Origin: Orientallactaga sibirica
Taxonomy: Eukaryota > Chordata > Mammalia > Rodentia > Dipodidae
Reading direction: 5' to 3'
Length of the DNA: 64,000 bases
Assembly (NCBI GenBank): GCA_036365145.1
Contig: JAEOAD010000699.1
Location: 9,707,001-9,771,000 of the forward strand
The translations under genes were made by a program, and so were the position numbers. The first letter of the stretch is position 1. Every line of letters starts with the position of its first letter. Shown piece by piece: positions 45,245 to 58,140 of this stretch. The notes beneath the pieces are model-generated. The model was not told the origin of the DNA. It saw only the letters and a list, made by a program, of their open reading frames with translations, and ran no database searches.

Positions 45245-47355
45245 TACGTATTATCCTGAGCAGTCTTCACAATCTGACAGGAGGTTCAGAGAAACAAATT
45301 ACCTCATCCCATCTTATGTGTGGCTCAAGTCACGCTAGCATCCTTCTTTCTCCCTCTCCTCAAATGGCCTCTCTGGAATACTGTAATAGAGACTTTGTGG
45401 ACCCATTCTGTGAGTATTACAAGTCTGGATAAATGAACTTTAATTATCTATGCAATTGTTGTTCTAAATGTTGGTGGCTTTTGAATAATCAGAACATGCC
45501 ATCTGACAAAGTCTTAAAATATGAAGAAAGAATAAGAACTTTAAGTACAACCTGGTTTATCCTCCTATTGCTTGTGTGACTGGGATTTTTTTTTAAATCT
45601 CTCTAAATCTCTGTGCAAAGACATTTTTGTTGATATTAAATAAATAACCTATATAAGGTGTCAATATTCATGAATAATAATAGCTCTCTGCTATCTACAT
45701 ACTCAATTCACTTGGTGCAACTATTTAAAAGGAAATATTCAGAACTCATTTGAACAGATGAAACTCTTGATAGCAAGCACCATATCTAAATGTCATATCT
45801 GTGTCAAGTCAGCAGCAAATTTTATGTAAAGCCTGGCTCTCAGCCCCTCTGAGACAGTTTGTTTTTGTATTTTCGTTTTTATATTTATATCAAGAACCCA
45901 GTCTCTCCAATAGACATAAAACAATGCCTTACTTATGAGCATTATACATAAAAGATGAAAATATATAACAATGAAACAATAGCAGAAACTAACTACCTGC
46001 TATATAATCTTCATTTGGAGTGTACTTCTTAAGGGGTATCCATCTTTTATTCTGCACCACTAGAGAACTGGAGAAAATAAAATACACATAAGCAATTAAT
46101 CATGCAGTCTTCACCATGTACCCAGCATTATGTCAGACACTATCAGTAATAGAAAATGATGATTCATAAAGAGGGAGAAAAGTAACTCTTTATAAACATG
46201 AAAACCTGGGATTTAAACTAAGATATTTTTGACAATAAAAATATTTTTGAAAATTGGAGTGAAATATTACAAGGCTTTAGCCTTTACTCAAGAGAAGAAT
46301 CTCATAACATATTAACCATTGTGTGAGTATGACACTGTGTTAGAAACTTGAATCATATCTGATGTTATTCAACTTCAAAACAGTCTGCACACACACACAC
46401 ACACACATATGCATGCATGCATGCACTCATGTACATGATTAGAATCAAGATCAATGGTAGTGTGTCCAGTGTTCTCATCAATGGTCATTACAAAGAGGAA
46501 CACCAACATTGTGGTCCTCCATAGCTGTAAGTTAAAAGGTCACATTGAAAGAAGACAAGGGACCTGACCAGCCACGTGTAGCCTCAAGAAGTTTTAACTT
46601 GCAAAGGCTTTGAAGCTGTGGAAGTCAGAGACTGCTGCTGATACACCCACCTCATGGGGAAAGTGTAGCTCTACTCCAGTAGTAGACCTGTCCAAGACCT
46701 AAGGATATTGAATGGCATACACTCAAGGCAGATATGTCCTCAGTTCCCACACAGTAGAAATAACTGCACCTCTTAGAGCAAACTCTCCTTAATGAATGCA
46801 TCTCCAAAACAAGAGGAGGTGTTTCTGAACAGAAAAGCAGAGCCGTATCTGTGACAACTCACCACTGAGAAATATGTTCTCCTCAGAACATTTAGCAGAG
46901 AATAAAGCCTCAAATTAATGTATGGTTATACTTTGTTAAGTTCATTCACAACTTTTATGATTCCACAATAAGAGAAAACTCTTCCTGTGTTCAAGAGTTA
47001 AGCAGTTATCCTTACCAATTTCCTCTTCCCCGAAAGTGATCTGTAGCATTAAGGACTAGCTGGGAGTAATCTCTTCCCTCTCTATAAAATTAAAACATAA
47101 GCAGGCAAGAAGGCTAGTGCTCTACCCTTTACTCTTACCCCTAAATGTTCAGAAAATGTCCTGTTGAATGAGTTAACAGAAATTCTTGATTTGGGTTTTG
47201 CAGAATAGGAGTTCTATAAAATCAACAGGCCACTTGGAAGAAAAAATAATTTAATCTGAAAAATTAGATTTATATATTTACACACACACACACACCTTGC
47301 TTCTTCAAAACAAAAGATAGAAAATGTTTAGCAGTGCTTTCTATGGAAATTACTT
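45245..47355. other. Unassigned intergenic DNA
   Basis: No gene or named repeat recognised apart from (CA)11 at 46388-46409 and TATA/(AC)n near 47272-47296. Confidence 0.5.
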
Positions 47356-47372
47356 AAATCTTTCCACATTTT

Positions 47373-48355
47373 GACTTCCGGTTAAGATGGCGACATAGGA
47401 ACCTCGCCAAAAGAGGGAAGCGAACAAAAGCAAAACAAATCCCAGCAAAATACACTTTTCTACTAAAAAGTGAGATACATAGTAAACTTGCAAGCCCAGC
47501 AGAGAAGTAGGAGAGTTCCAGAGCATCTGGAGCCCACAGAAGCGGCTCCACAGCCGCCGCCTGCGGCGGCGCGGCTAGGCGCCGCCTGAGACAGCTGATC
47601 CGCAGAACTTTTAAAGGCGGGCGAGGAGAATTTTCCACTCACACCGCCTCCTCACAATCTCAAGAAGCGTGGAAGGAGGACAGTAGAGACCAACAAAGAG
47701 GCTAGTGAGGAAGAGGATCGCGTAGAGGAACAGACGGACTTCAGCCGCCACTCACAGCCTCCCCTCCCCCACCACGGGTGCAAGTACGGCACAGAGACTT
47801 GGGAAAGAGCTCGCTGGCAGCATCGGGCGCAGGGAAAGCAGAGTCCCACAAACGCAGCTGACCTCCTGAATCCACGTCACAGCAAAGGAACCAAGCAGCC
47901 GGGCAGCATAGCTGTGATCAAACCCGTTCCAAAAGGTAATTTGGTTTTATTCATTGGGGAAGGGTCTCTCTTGATCACAAGCTGACCTTGGAACTGTCTA
48001 CAGATCAGAAATCTTAGCCTCCCAGCTGACAGGATTAAGGGCGTGGGCTAACACATATCCTTAGGAACTGTGACTTTGTCATAATACCTGCTTTTGCACA
48101 AATACTCTGTGCTGTATTTCATTGAAGGGGTACATTGTTGAGTTAAATTTTTGGATCTTGACTGTATTCTGTTCCATTCACCCCACTTGATAATCTCATA
48201 GCAGGCAAGGGTCACTTCTGTGATAACTTTGAGAGCCTTAAGAACCACACTTAACACCTTAAACTCCTACACTGAAGACATATAATATCAGATTGATTGA
48301 TACATCTAACATTACTGCAGATATTTAGAAAACCCAAGCATTAAATTAATTCAAG
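47373..48355 (+). promoter_or_regulatory. L1 copy 2 5'UTR / internal promoter, CpG-rich
   Basis: Starts GACTTCCGGTTAAGATGGCG. The AAGATGGC core matches the YY1 site placed at the same spot in primate L1. 47530-47880 is rich in CpG (CCGCCGCCTGCGGCGGCGCG near 47552), in contrast with the AT-rich surroundings. Established: L1 5'UTRs act as internal RNA polymerase II promoters. Activity of this copy is inference. Confidence 0.75.
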
Positions 48356-49431
48356 ATGCAAAGATCTCTACATTACAATACAAGAAACACAAAACATCCA
48401 GACAATATAAATCCACCAAAAAGTATTAATATATCTGAAATGACCTTCAGTGAGGCTGACTTAGAGGACATCCCCGAGAAAGATTTCAAAAGAATGATTA
48501 TAATTATGTTCAAAGAACTCAAAGAGGAAATGAAAGGGTTCAAAGACCTCAAAGAAGAAATCAAAGGATTCAAAGAAAACACAGAAAACCAATTTAATGA
48601 AATAAGGAAGTCAATACTAGACATAAATACGGAAATAGAAAGAATAAAGAAAACCCACTCAGAAATGCTAGCAATAAAGAACACAGTCAGTGAAATTAAA
48701 ACCTCTGTAGAAAATCTCTCTAGTAGAATGGATGAAGGAGAGAACAGGATATCGAAGCTAGAAGACCAAGTAGCTGATCTAATACAGTCCAACAGAGAGA
48801 AAGACAAAATAATAGGAAGGTATGAATGGGAATTACAGGATATTCGGGACACTATGAAAAGATCAAACATAAGAATTCAAGGGATAGTAGAAGGAGAAGA
48901 ATTTCACTCCAAAGGCATAGTAGGTGTTTTCAACAAAATCATAGAGGAAAACTTCCCCAAATTGGGAAAGAGTTGCCAATGCAGATACAGGAAGCCTTTA
49001 GAACACCAAACAGACAAAACCTGGAAAGAACCTCTCCCCGCCATATTATAATTAAACTACCAAACATACAAACCAAAGAAAATATATTGAAAGCAGCTAG
49101 AGAGAAAAAGCAAGTGACCTACAAAGGGAAGCCCATCAGACTCACAGCAGATTACTCAACACAAACTTTAAAGGCTAGAAGGGCCTGGAGTAATGTATTC
49201 CAAGTTCTGAAAGATAAAAACTGTCAACCGAGATTACTTTATCCTGCAAAACTATCTATCCAAATAGATGGAGAAATAAGGACATTCCACAACAAAGACA
49301 GGCTAAAGGAATTTTTGGCAACTAAACCAGCTCTACAGAAAATACTTGCAGGAATCATTCATGCTGAGGAGAAAGCAAAGCACACACATCAGGAAATAGG
49401 AAAAAATAAACCATACTCAAATAACAGTTAA
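48356..49431 (+). pseudogene. L1 copy 2 ORF1, one frameshift
   Basis: From ATG 48356 the frame is open to 49051, but the meaningful frame changes near 48950, where copy 1 has one base more in a T/C run. The rest is read in another frame to TAA at 49429. Coiled coil: residues about 60-150, including repeats of KGFKDLKEE and later [41 protein letters not shown]-terminal domain: [20 protein letters not shown]. Role: RNA-binding chaperone of L1 RNA. Confidence 0.9.
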
Positions 49432-49474
49432 AACAAGTGAGTAGAGGGAAAACAGGAAAAACTAAAAAATAAGA

Positions 49475-52400
49475 ATGGTGAGAATAAACACATATATGTC
49501 AATAATAACTCTTAATATCAATGGTCTCAATGCCCCTATCAAAAGACACAGACTTGCAGACTGGATTAAAAAGCAGGATCCTACCATCTGTTGCCTCCAG
49601 GAAACTCATCTCTCAATAAAAATAGAAACCTTCTTAGGGTGAAAGGTTGAAAAAGGTATTTCAAGCAAATGGGCCTAGAAAACAGGCAGGGGTTGCTATT
49701 TTAATTTCTGACAAGATAGACTTCAATCCAACATTTGTGAGGAAAGATAAAGAAGGTCACTTTATACTGATTAAAGGAACACTCCAACAGGAGGACATTA
49801 CAATCCTAAACATATATGCCCTAACATGGGGCTCCCAATTTCATCAAACAAACACTATTAGAATTAAGGTCAGAGATATCTCCTAACACAATAGTAGTGG
49901 GGACTTCAATACCCCACTCTCATCACTTGACAGGTCTACCCAGCAAAAAATAAACAGAGAGACATCTGCATTAAATGATACCATGGAACAAATGGACCTA
50001 ACAGATATTTACAGAACATTCCATCCAAATGCTGCAGAATATACATTTTTCTCAGCAGCACACGGGACATTTTCTAAAATAGACCATATACTAGGACACA
50101 AATCAAATCTGAACAAATACAGGAAAATTGAAATAATCCCTTGTACATTGTCTGACCACAATGGGATTAAACTGCAAATCAGCAACAAGAAAATATACAG
50201 AGCATACAGAAACTCATGGAGACTAAACAGCACTTTATTGAATGATGTATGGGTCATTGAAGAAATTAAAAAGGAAATCAAGAAATTCGTAGAATCAAAT
50301 GATGATGAGAATACAACATACCAAAACCTTTGGGACACAATGAAGGCAGTCCTACGAGGGAAATTTATAGCCCTAAGTGCATATATTAAGAAATTGAGAG
50401 TTCACAACTAAACAATTTAATGCTTCACCTTAAGGCCTTGGAAAAAGAAGAACAAGGCAAACCAAAAATTAGTAGACGGGAAGAAATAATAAAGGTTAGG
50501 GCAGAAATTAATGAAATGGAAACCAAAAAAAACAATCAAAAAGATCAATGAAACAAAGAGTTGGTTCTTTGAAAGGATAAACAAGATTGACAAACCCTTA
50601 GCAAATCTGACCAAAAGAAAGAGAGAAGAGACAAAAATTGATAAAATTAGAGATGAAAAAGGCAACATCACAACAGATACCAAAGAAATTCAGAAAATCA
50701 TACGGACATACTTTAAGAATATATATGCTTCTAAGTTTGAAAACCTGAAAGAAATGGATGAATTCCTTGATTCATATGACCTACCAAAATTAAATCAAGA
50801 AGAGATAAACCATTTAAATAGAACTATAACAACCACAGAGATTCAAGCAGTTATAAAAGTCTCCCAACTAAAAAAGCCCAGGCCCAGATGGATTCACTGC
50901 TGAATTTTACCAGACATTCCTGGAGGATCTAACGCCAATGCTTCTCAAACTTTTCCATAAAATAGAAAAGGAAGGAACTCTACCAAAATCCTTCTATGAA
51001 GCCAGCATCACCCTGATACCCAAACCGGACAAAGAAAGATCAAAAAAAGAAAATTATAGACCAATCTCCCTCATGAACATGGATGCAAAAATTCTCAACA
51101 AAATACTGGCAAACAGAATACAAGAATTTATCAGAAAGATTATTCACCCTGACCAAGTAGGCTTTATCCCAGAGATGCAGGGATGGTTCAACATACGCAA
51201 ATCCATAAATGTAATACACCATATAAATGGTCTGAAGGACAAAAATCATATGGTCATCTCAATAGATGCAGAAAAGGCATTTGACAAAATCCAACACCCC
51301 TTCATGGTGAAAGTATTACAGAAACTGGGAATAGAAGGAGCATATCTCAACATAATAAAAGCTATTTATGACAAACCTACAGCCAACATAATACTAAATG
51401 GGGAAAAACTTGAAGCTTTTCCTCTAAATTCAGGAACAAGACAAGGGTGTCCACTTTCCCCACTACTATTTAATATAGTACTGGAAGTCTTAGCCATAGC
51501 AATAAGGCAAGAGACACTCATAAAGGGGATACAAATCGGAAGGGAAGAGATCAAATTATCATTATTTGCAGACGATATGATTCTATACCTAACAGACCCT
51601 AAAGTCTCTACCTGCAAACTGTTAGAGCTGATAAACACTTTTAGCAATGTAGCAGGATACAAAATAAACACACAGAAATCAGTAGCCTTTCTATATACTA
51701 ACAACAAACGTGCAGAGGATGAAATCAGGGAATCTCTCCCATTCACAATTGCTTCAAAAAAAATAAAATACCTTGGAATAAACTTAACCAAGGAAGTGAA
51801 GGATCTCTACAATGAGAACTTTAAAAAACTCGAGCGACAAATTACAGAAGACACAAGGAAATGGAAAGACATCCCATGCTCCTGGATTGGAAGAATCAAT
51901 ATTGTGAAAATGTCAATCTTACCAAAAGCAATCTATACATTTAATGCGATCCCTATTAAAATCCCAATAGCTTTCTTCACGGAAATAGAAAAAACAATCT
52001 TAAAATTCATCTGGAAACACAAAAAACCTCGAATAGCCAAAACAATTTTGCGAAACAAAAATCAGGCAGGTGGTATAACCATACCCGATTTTAAGTTATA
52101 TTACAAAGCCATAGTAACAAAAACAGCGTGGTACTGGCACAAGGACAGACAGGTAGATCAATGGAACAGAATAGAAGACCCAAATATTAATCCAAGCAGC
52201 TACAGCCACCTGATTTTTGACAAAAATGCCAAAAATATTAATTGGAGAAAAGATAGTCTCTTTAACAAGTGGTGTTGGGAAAACTGGACATCGGTATGTA
52301 AAAGAATAAACATAGATCCTTGTCTTTCTCCATGCACAAGAGTCAAATCCAAATGGATCAGGGACCTTGATATCAGACCTGAAGCTCTGAACCTGCTAGA

Positions 52401-53290
52401 GGAAAAAGTAGGGGAAACCCTTCAACATATTGGCATAGGTAAGGACTTTCTGAATATAACCCCAATTGCTCAGCGAATAAAATCACTAATCAACCAATGG
52501 GACCTTATGAAATTACAAAGCTTTTGTACAGCAAAGGACACTGTGAGTAGAGCAAAAGACAACCTACAGAATGGGAGAAAATCTTTGCCAGCTATACATC
52601 TGACAGAGGATTAATATCCAGAATATACAAAGAACTCAAAAAACAGAATAATAAGAATTCAAACAACCCAGTTAAAAATGGGCTATGGAACTAAATAGAG
52701 AATTCACAGAAGATGAAATTCAGATGGCATATAAACATCTGAAAAAATGCTCCACATCCTTAGCCATCAGGGAAATGCAAATTAAAACCACTTTGAGATT
52801 CCATTTCACTCCTGTCAGAATGGCTTCCATCAAGAAAACAAAGGACAATAAGTGTTGGCGTGGATGCGAAAAAAGAGGAACACTTCTACACTGTTGGTGG
52901 GAATGTAACCTAGTCCAACCATTGTGGAAATCAGTGTGGAGGTTTTTGAGACAGCTAGAAATAGATTTACCATATGATCCAGCTATAGCACTCCTAGGCA
53001 TATATCCAGAAGACTCTTCTCACTTCCTTAGAGATACTTGCAAAACCATGTTTATTGCCGCTCTATTCACAATAGCTAGGAAATGGAAGCAGCCTAGATG
53101 TCCCACCACAAATGAATGGATAATAAAGATGTGGTACATTTACACAATGGAGTTCTACTCAGCAGTAAAGAAAAATGAAATTATGAAATTTGCAGGGAAA
53201 TGGATGGATCTGGAAAGGATTATACTAAGTGAGGTAACCCAGGCTCAGAAAGCCAAACGTCACATGTTCTCTCTCATATGTGGATCCTAG
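49475..53290 (+). pseudogene. L1 copy 2 ORF2 (endonuclease-reverse transcriptase), several frameshifts
   Basis: ATG at 49475. Endonuclease: [29 protein letters not shown] (catalytic Glu), then an in-frame TGA at 49640, NIYA at about 49812, [17 protein letters not shown] and LSDHNGIK (catalytic Asp-His). Reverse transcriptase: the longest open piece (50938-52614) holds [38 protein letters not shown] and the active site FADD at 51565-51576. Cysteine-rich end: [18 protein letters not shown] in 52685-53290. At least five small indels separate the pieces. Confidence 0.95.
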
Positions 53291-54640
53291 CTACAAATAG
53301 ACAGACTTGTGTGTGAACTGGAACCAAAAATTGGTGCCAGAAACCAGTAAGCTGGTAAAAGGCTATAAGGGACGGAGGAAAGGGAAGGACTGAAGTGTAT
53401 GGTATTGCACATATGTAAGTGGAAGGACTGATTACAAGGAGGGGAATGGCCTAACCAAGGCCATGGGTAGAGAATGCATAAAAGAAGGGCAAGGGGAGGG
53501 TCAATTTAATTTCAAAAGATTGTGAATAAGACTTATGTAAAACTACTTTTTGAATAATGGTACATCTAGAAGCTGTAGACTGTTACTAGAAAATTTTCAG
53601 TACCTGGGATGGGATACCTTCCAGTGAGTTGTTGGCCAAGGAGGTCCCGGTAGCCTCCAAAACATTAAAGGCTTTTGCCAAAGCCCTTGGTTTTCCCTGA
53701 GAAACAGATAGTAAGACCCTATCGCTGAAGACATCACTTGCCTGAGAGGCAAGGTCACTGAGAAAGCAAGCTGGTGCTGAGCAGAAAACCTTCTCCCTGT
53801 AGACCAGCCAACTGAAAGCTGGAAAAAGCTGCACTGCATGCAGAGTATGGGAGACAGAAGTCATCAGCAGTGAAAACAGTGGACGCTGAATATTCAAATT
53901 TGGCCAGACAGGCCCAAAGACTGAACAGGTGCAATAGTGGCATGTCTACTCGTGGGGTAACCAACTGCTCTATAATTGGACTAAAGGCCCTCTCTACGGG
54001 AGGGAATACATACCTGGTACTGAAAAACTAAGTAAAGTCTATGGTAGGTAAGGTCATAAGCCTTAGGGGTATAAAGCATGCCCTTATCTAAATGTATATA
54101 CTATTCCCACCAAGCTGCCCGGAAAATACTACACTTAATGCTCATATTCACATATTAATGCTACTCTCACTTCTGGTTAGAGAAGCTTCTCTTTTCAGAT
54201 GGCGATGACCACTGGGATGATCCAAAAGGCAACATAGTGCTGAGAAGAAGGGATGGAGAAGTGCCCAACACTGAAACATCTCTGTCACACCCTCCAAGGC
54301 TCAGGGATCATTGCGGAAGAGGGGGCGGATAGAATGGAAGAGCCAAAGGAAGGGTACGACTCCCTACAATGCAACTGCCCAGACAGAAATTGGCCTTGAT
54401 ATCCATGACCTTGCTGTGCCTAACAATACCTCCGCAAGACCCTCATAGTAGAAGTAAAAGAGGATGACATCATATTAAAAAAAGAGACTAATGGAGAGAG
54501 GGAGGGGATATGATGGAGAGTGGAGTTCTAAAGGGGAAGGGGGGAGGGGAGGGAAAAATACGCACCTTTGGTATGTAAGTATGTTTTGTTGTCAATAAAT
54601 ATTTAAAAAAAAAAAAAAAGAAAAGAAAACTGAGAAGAGG
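53291..54640 (+). other. L1 copy 2 3'UTR
   Basis: 1.35 kb aligned along its length with the 3'UTR of copy 1. G-rich stretch GAAGGGGGGAGGGGAGGG at 54536-54553, then TTGTCAATAAATATTTAAAA. Confidence 0.9.
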
Positions 54641-54667
54641 AAAAAAAAAAAAATCTTTCCACATTTT

Positions 54668-56490
54668 AACTTGCCTCATCATCTTGAATAGTTTAAAGAA
54701 TGAGTGTGAGAAAGCTAGAAGCTGAGCACCCAACAAAAAGTGTCCTTAGACGGCTATGTGTAGCAGTCCTTCTCTAAGCTAGCTCTAGCTGATCTCAGCC
54801 TTCTGGGGTTTAGCCTTTGGGGCTGCCATCTCCCACACTGTACTAAAGCAGGTTCATATTCAAATAGAACATGGATTATGTGACCACCTCTAAAACTGGG
54901 TTGTGACAAGTATGCGCAGCCCATATAAAACTCCCTTGCCTAAAATCTCTCACTCACTCTGGGAGAAGTTACATCATGCAAGCCCATGGAATGCTTGAAT
55001 AGCCAGGTTTGAAAGGCTCCAGGTCCACTAGAGTCTTCAGAAGAGAATCCTGAGGCAGAAATTCACTGAACAGAATTCACTGTTTCCTGACACTTAGGAA
55101 ACTTTTGAGAGAATAAACATCTGTTATGCAAACTGCTAAATTTAAGAGTAATGTTCCATGTTGTAATACATAACTAATAGTTAGTACCACATAAATCCAT
55201 AGTTGTTTTCCTTGTGGATCTTTAAGGATATAGAAACCGAGAGCACTTGTTAGAATGAAATGACTTGATCCCTTTTTCATTTCTTTTTCATTTTATTTTC
55301 CTTACAAAGGGATCAAAACTTTAGCTTCTGCTCCTACCTCATGGGCCTGGTGGCATCACTGGTGTCAGGAAGCAGCTTCCACTGTAACTCTGAGATTTCT
55401 ATTATCAGAGGAAACTTTGGTTGCACCACTCTTAAAAGAATATCTTGCTTTTTCTAATCAAATAAAGTATTTTCCTTCTTCACGTTCGTTGTATACATTT
55501 GAAAGATCTTTGCCATGTATGGACACATGTTTTCATGCTGACCCAACTTGTTATGGGCAGCAATGGCATCGGAGAGACCTCATGGGGGCAAGTGTCTACA
55601 GACAGTGAGGAGAGAAATACTCATTCACAGTGAGTAGGCAGCATAAATTGCCATAGCAGAGGGAGAGGCTTGCAAGAGCAGTGGGGAGTGTCTGGGGCTT
55701 TGTGCAGGCAGTTGTGTGGATAAGACATGACCTGGGCTGGGAGACTTTCCACTCCAGTGGTATTTGCTCCCTCAGGTCTCCAACAAGCACGCCGCCTGAT
55801 AACAAGGTTCAGGAAGCCAGGAGTTCAGGAGGAATATCCGATCTTTAGGTTAAAGTCTATCTTTCTCATAGGGTGCCCTTTGTTTTGGGGAGTTTCAAAC
55901 ATGCACCCTGCTTTCTGACCCTGTCAGAGCACTGGAGGAAAAGCAGATCTATAGGCTGTGTTCTCATATCTTCTGCCTGTTTAAATAAATAATAGCATTT
56001 TGATGCATGATATTCAGTCTTCTAAAATCTAGCAATGCAAAAATTCCTATCTGGAACTGGTAAAAGTTTGAAGCTGTCCTCAATTTTGCTGATGGCCTCA
56101 AGAGCTGTAAGTATGCATGACAGATGATACATAAGGCCAAATTCAGATATTTTGAGGTATTCCAAGAAAAATTAGATTTAGGAAAGAAAAACGGTTGGGA
56201 AGAGGAGGGAAAAGAGGTGATTTCAGAAAAAGCATTCGTTTTCAGGAAGCCGACTTAGTCATCCACTTAAAAATGTTTTTTTTTTCAAGATCCCATCCAG
56301 TTCTCCTGAAATCAGTTTGTCTAGTTTGTGACACATCTTAAAACAACAGTTTACTTGCCAACATATTTTTGTAATCTGTGGTGAAATACTATCTAACAGG
56401 TACTGCCTTTATGTTCAAAGTCCAAAGCACTGGAACAGTCAGACACCAGAGTCATCTGAAACTCAGGTATTTCTTACTACATGAAGAATG
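54668..56490. other. Unassigned intergenic DNA
   Basis: No exon or named repeat recognised. The G+C-richer part 55550-55830 has no supported gene. Confidence 0.5.
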
Positions 56491-56492
56491 TT

Positions 56493-56600
56493 CAGGGACT
56501 GGGGAGATGGTTCAGTGGATAAAGCACTTTCTGCCCAACTGTGAGAACCTGATTTTTGGATTCCCAGACTTCATACAAAAAAATCAGAAAGCTATAAAAT
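56493..56600 (+). mobile_element. Diverged tRNA-derived SINE (plus)
   Basis: GGGACTGGGGAGATGGTTCA, GTGGATAAAGCACTTTCTGC and GAGAACCTGATTTTTGGAT: ID/B2-like tRNA head, cut by the next B1. Confidence 0.7.
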
Positions 56601-56601
56601 T

Positions 56602-56752
56602 TTATTTTGGTTTTTTGAGGTAGGGTTTCACTCTAGTCCAGGCTGACCTGGAATTCACTATGTAGCCTCAGGGTGGCCTTGAACTCACAGTGATCCTCCT
56701 ACCTCTGCCTCCCGAGTGCTGCAATTAAAGGTGTGTGCCACAATGCACGGCT
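56602..56752 (-). mobile_element. B1 SINE (minus)
   Basis: TTTTGAGGTAGGGTTTCACT, CAGGGTGGCCTTGAACTCAC and GTGTGCCACAATGCACGGC. Confidence 0.93.
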
Positions 56753-57324
56753 CTGTAACTCCAGTCCTGTGGGGAGCAGAGACCTGAGAAGCAATAGGGC
56801 TCCAGAAATCACCAAGCTCCAGAATCAGCGAAGAGACTTTAGTTCAAGGAAACAAGCAATGAGCAATGAAGGGAGGACACCTGAAATTCTCTACTGGCAT
56901 CACACATAGGACTCTCTATCTGCACACACACAGGTATATGCTGCACACATACACCACAGACACAAACACATTACATCTACAACACATGCACACACAAAAA
57001 ATGAATAAAATAAAATAGAACGTGTAGGGAAGAAAATTTAAAATGTATAGGTTATAAATTTAAAACTCTTATACCTTGATACTGACAGACAATCATTATG
57101 CTTTCTTCTAGTCTAATTTCTGAGTAAGATATTTAAATATTATGAGACAATTTAAAAAAAGCAATAAAACAATGATTTTTTTTTTTTCTTGTCTGGTATT
57201 CAAAAACAGTATTCCAAAATTTACTTGAGGAATAAATAAAAAAGTAGAAGAACCAGTTCTTGGGATATGGTTCAGTGTAGAACAGCTGGCTAACATAAAC
57301 AAGGGCCTAGTTTTGATCTCTATC

Positions 57325-57590
57325 TCTGTCTGTCTGTCTGTCTGTCTCTGTTTATCCGGGAGTGCACGAGCACACACACACACACACATCTACACATCAC
57401 AAACTAACATTGTACTTAGTTCTCTGAGCTCTTAAGGTAGGAATCCTTGTGGGAGGAGGAAGTGTGTCGCTATGTAGCTCTGACTGCCTGGACTCCATTA
57501 TGTATTCCAGGCTGGTCTCAAACTTGTGAGATCATCCTGTCTCTGTCTCCCAAATGCTAGGATTAGAGGTATGTGCCACTATGCATAGCA
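57325..57590 (-). repeat. (CTGT)n tract, (CA)n tract and diverged B1-like SINE (minus)
   Basis: 57325-57348 is CTGT repeat and 57371-57388 CA repeat. 57467-57590 carries CTATGTAGCTCTGACTGCCT and CCCAAATGCTAGGATTAGAG of a worn minus-strand B1. Confidence 0.7.
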
Positions 57591-57594
57591 GTAA

Positions 57595-57730
57595 GTGTTA
57601 TTATTATTCCTACTTTACAAATATGGCAACTGAATATCAAGAAGTGAATAAAAGCTTTGGGTCACACTGCTGGTCAGAAGGCAGCCAGTTTGATCAAATT
57701 ACTAGGAGAGTGAAGTCTGTACCTTGTCCA
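57595..57730 (-). mobile_element. MIR-like ancient SINE (minus)
   Basis: TTATTATTATTCCTACTTTA, CAAATATGGCAACTGAATAT and GGTCACACTGCTGGTCAGAA: ordered antisense MIR blocks. Confidence 0.7.
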
Positions 57731-57936
57731 ATATCTTCTTTGCTCCAGGAATACTTGACACTAGCCAGGAAAATATTCTTAAAATGGGAAGGGCTAGGGG
57801 ATTAGCTGATCTCTCCTTCTAGATATTCTCTTTTGACCTGCCCTTGGTAAATAAAGTTTGAGAAATTAAAATGATGTAAGGTTGTCATGGGAGGACTCAG
57901 ATAGCTTAACATAGCAGAATAAAAATCTAGACACTA

Positions 57937-58140
57937 GGGCTGGGGAGATGGCTTAGCAGTTAAGGCATTTGCCTGCAAAGTCATAGGATCTTGGTTTGAT
58001 TCCTCAGGACCCACGTAAGCCAGATGCACAAGGTGGCACATGCATCTGGAGTTGTTTACTGTGGCTGGAGGCCCTGGCATGCCCCCCCCCCCGTCTGCCT
58101 CTTTCTCTCTCTTGCTCTCTCAAATAAATAAGTAAATTTT
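57937..58140 (+). mobile_element. tRNA-derived SINE (plus)
   Basis: GGGCTGGGGAGATGGCTTAG, CCAGATGCACAAGGTGGCAC, a C11 run, a CTCT tract and an (AAAT) tail. AAAATCTAGA on both sides. Confidence 0.93.

Larger units (their letters stand above)
47373..54650 (+). mobile_element. Full-length L1 element (copy 2), 7.28 kb
   Basis: A perfect 17-base target duplication, AAATCTTTCCACATTTT, lies at 47356-47372 and 54651-54667. Inside in order are a CpG-rich 5'UTR, ORF1, ORF2, a 3'UTR and an A-rich tail. No internal repeat insertion is seen, unlike copy 1, so it is the younger of the two. Small indels break both ORFs, so it is not intact as assembled. It lies about 18.6 kb upstream of the Il1rl1 proximal promoter, in antisense orientation to the gene. 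Confidence 0.97.

Noticed and set aside
47652..47849. Second antisense frame in the L1 5'UTR (65 codons)
   Set aside because: The matching place in copy 1 is not open, so there is no sign of conservation.
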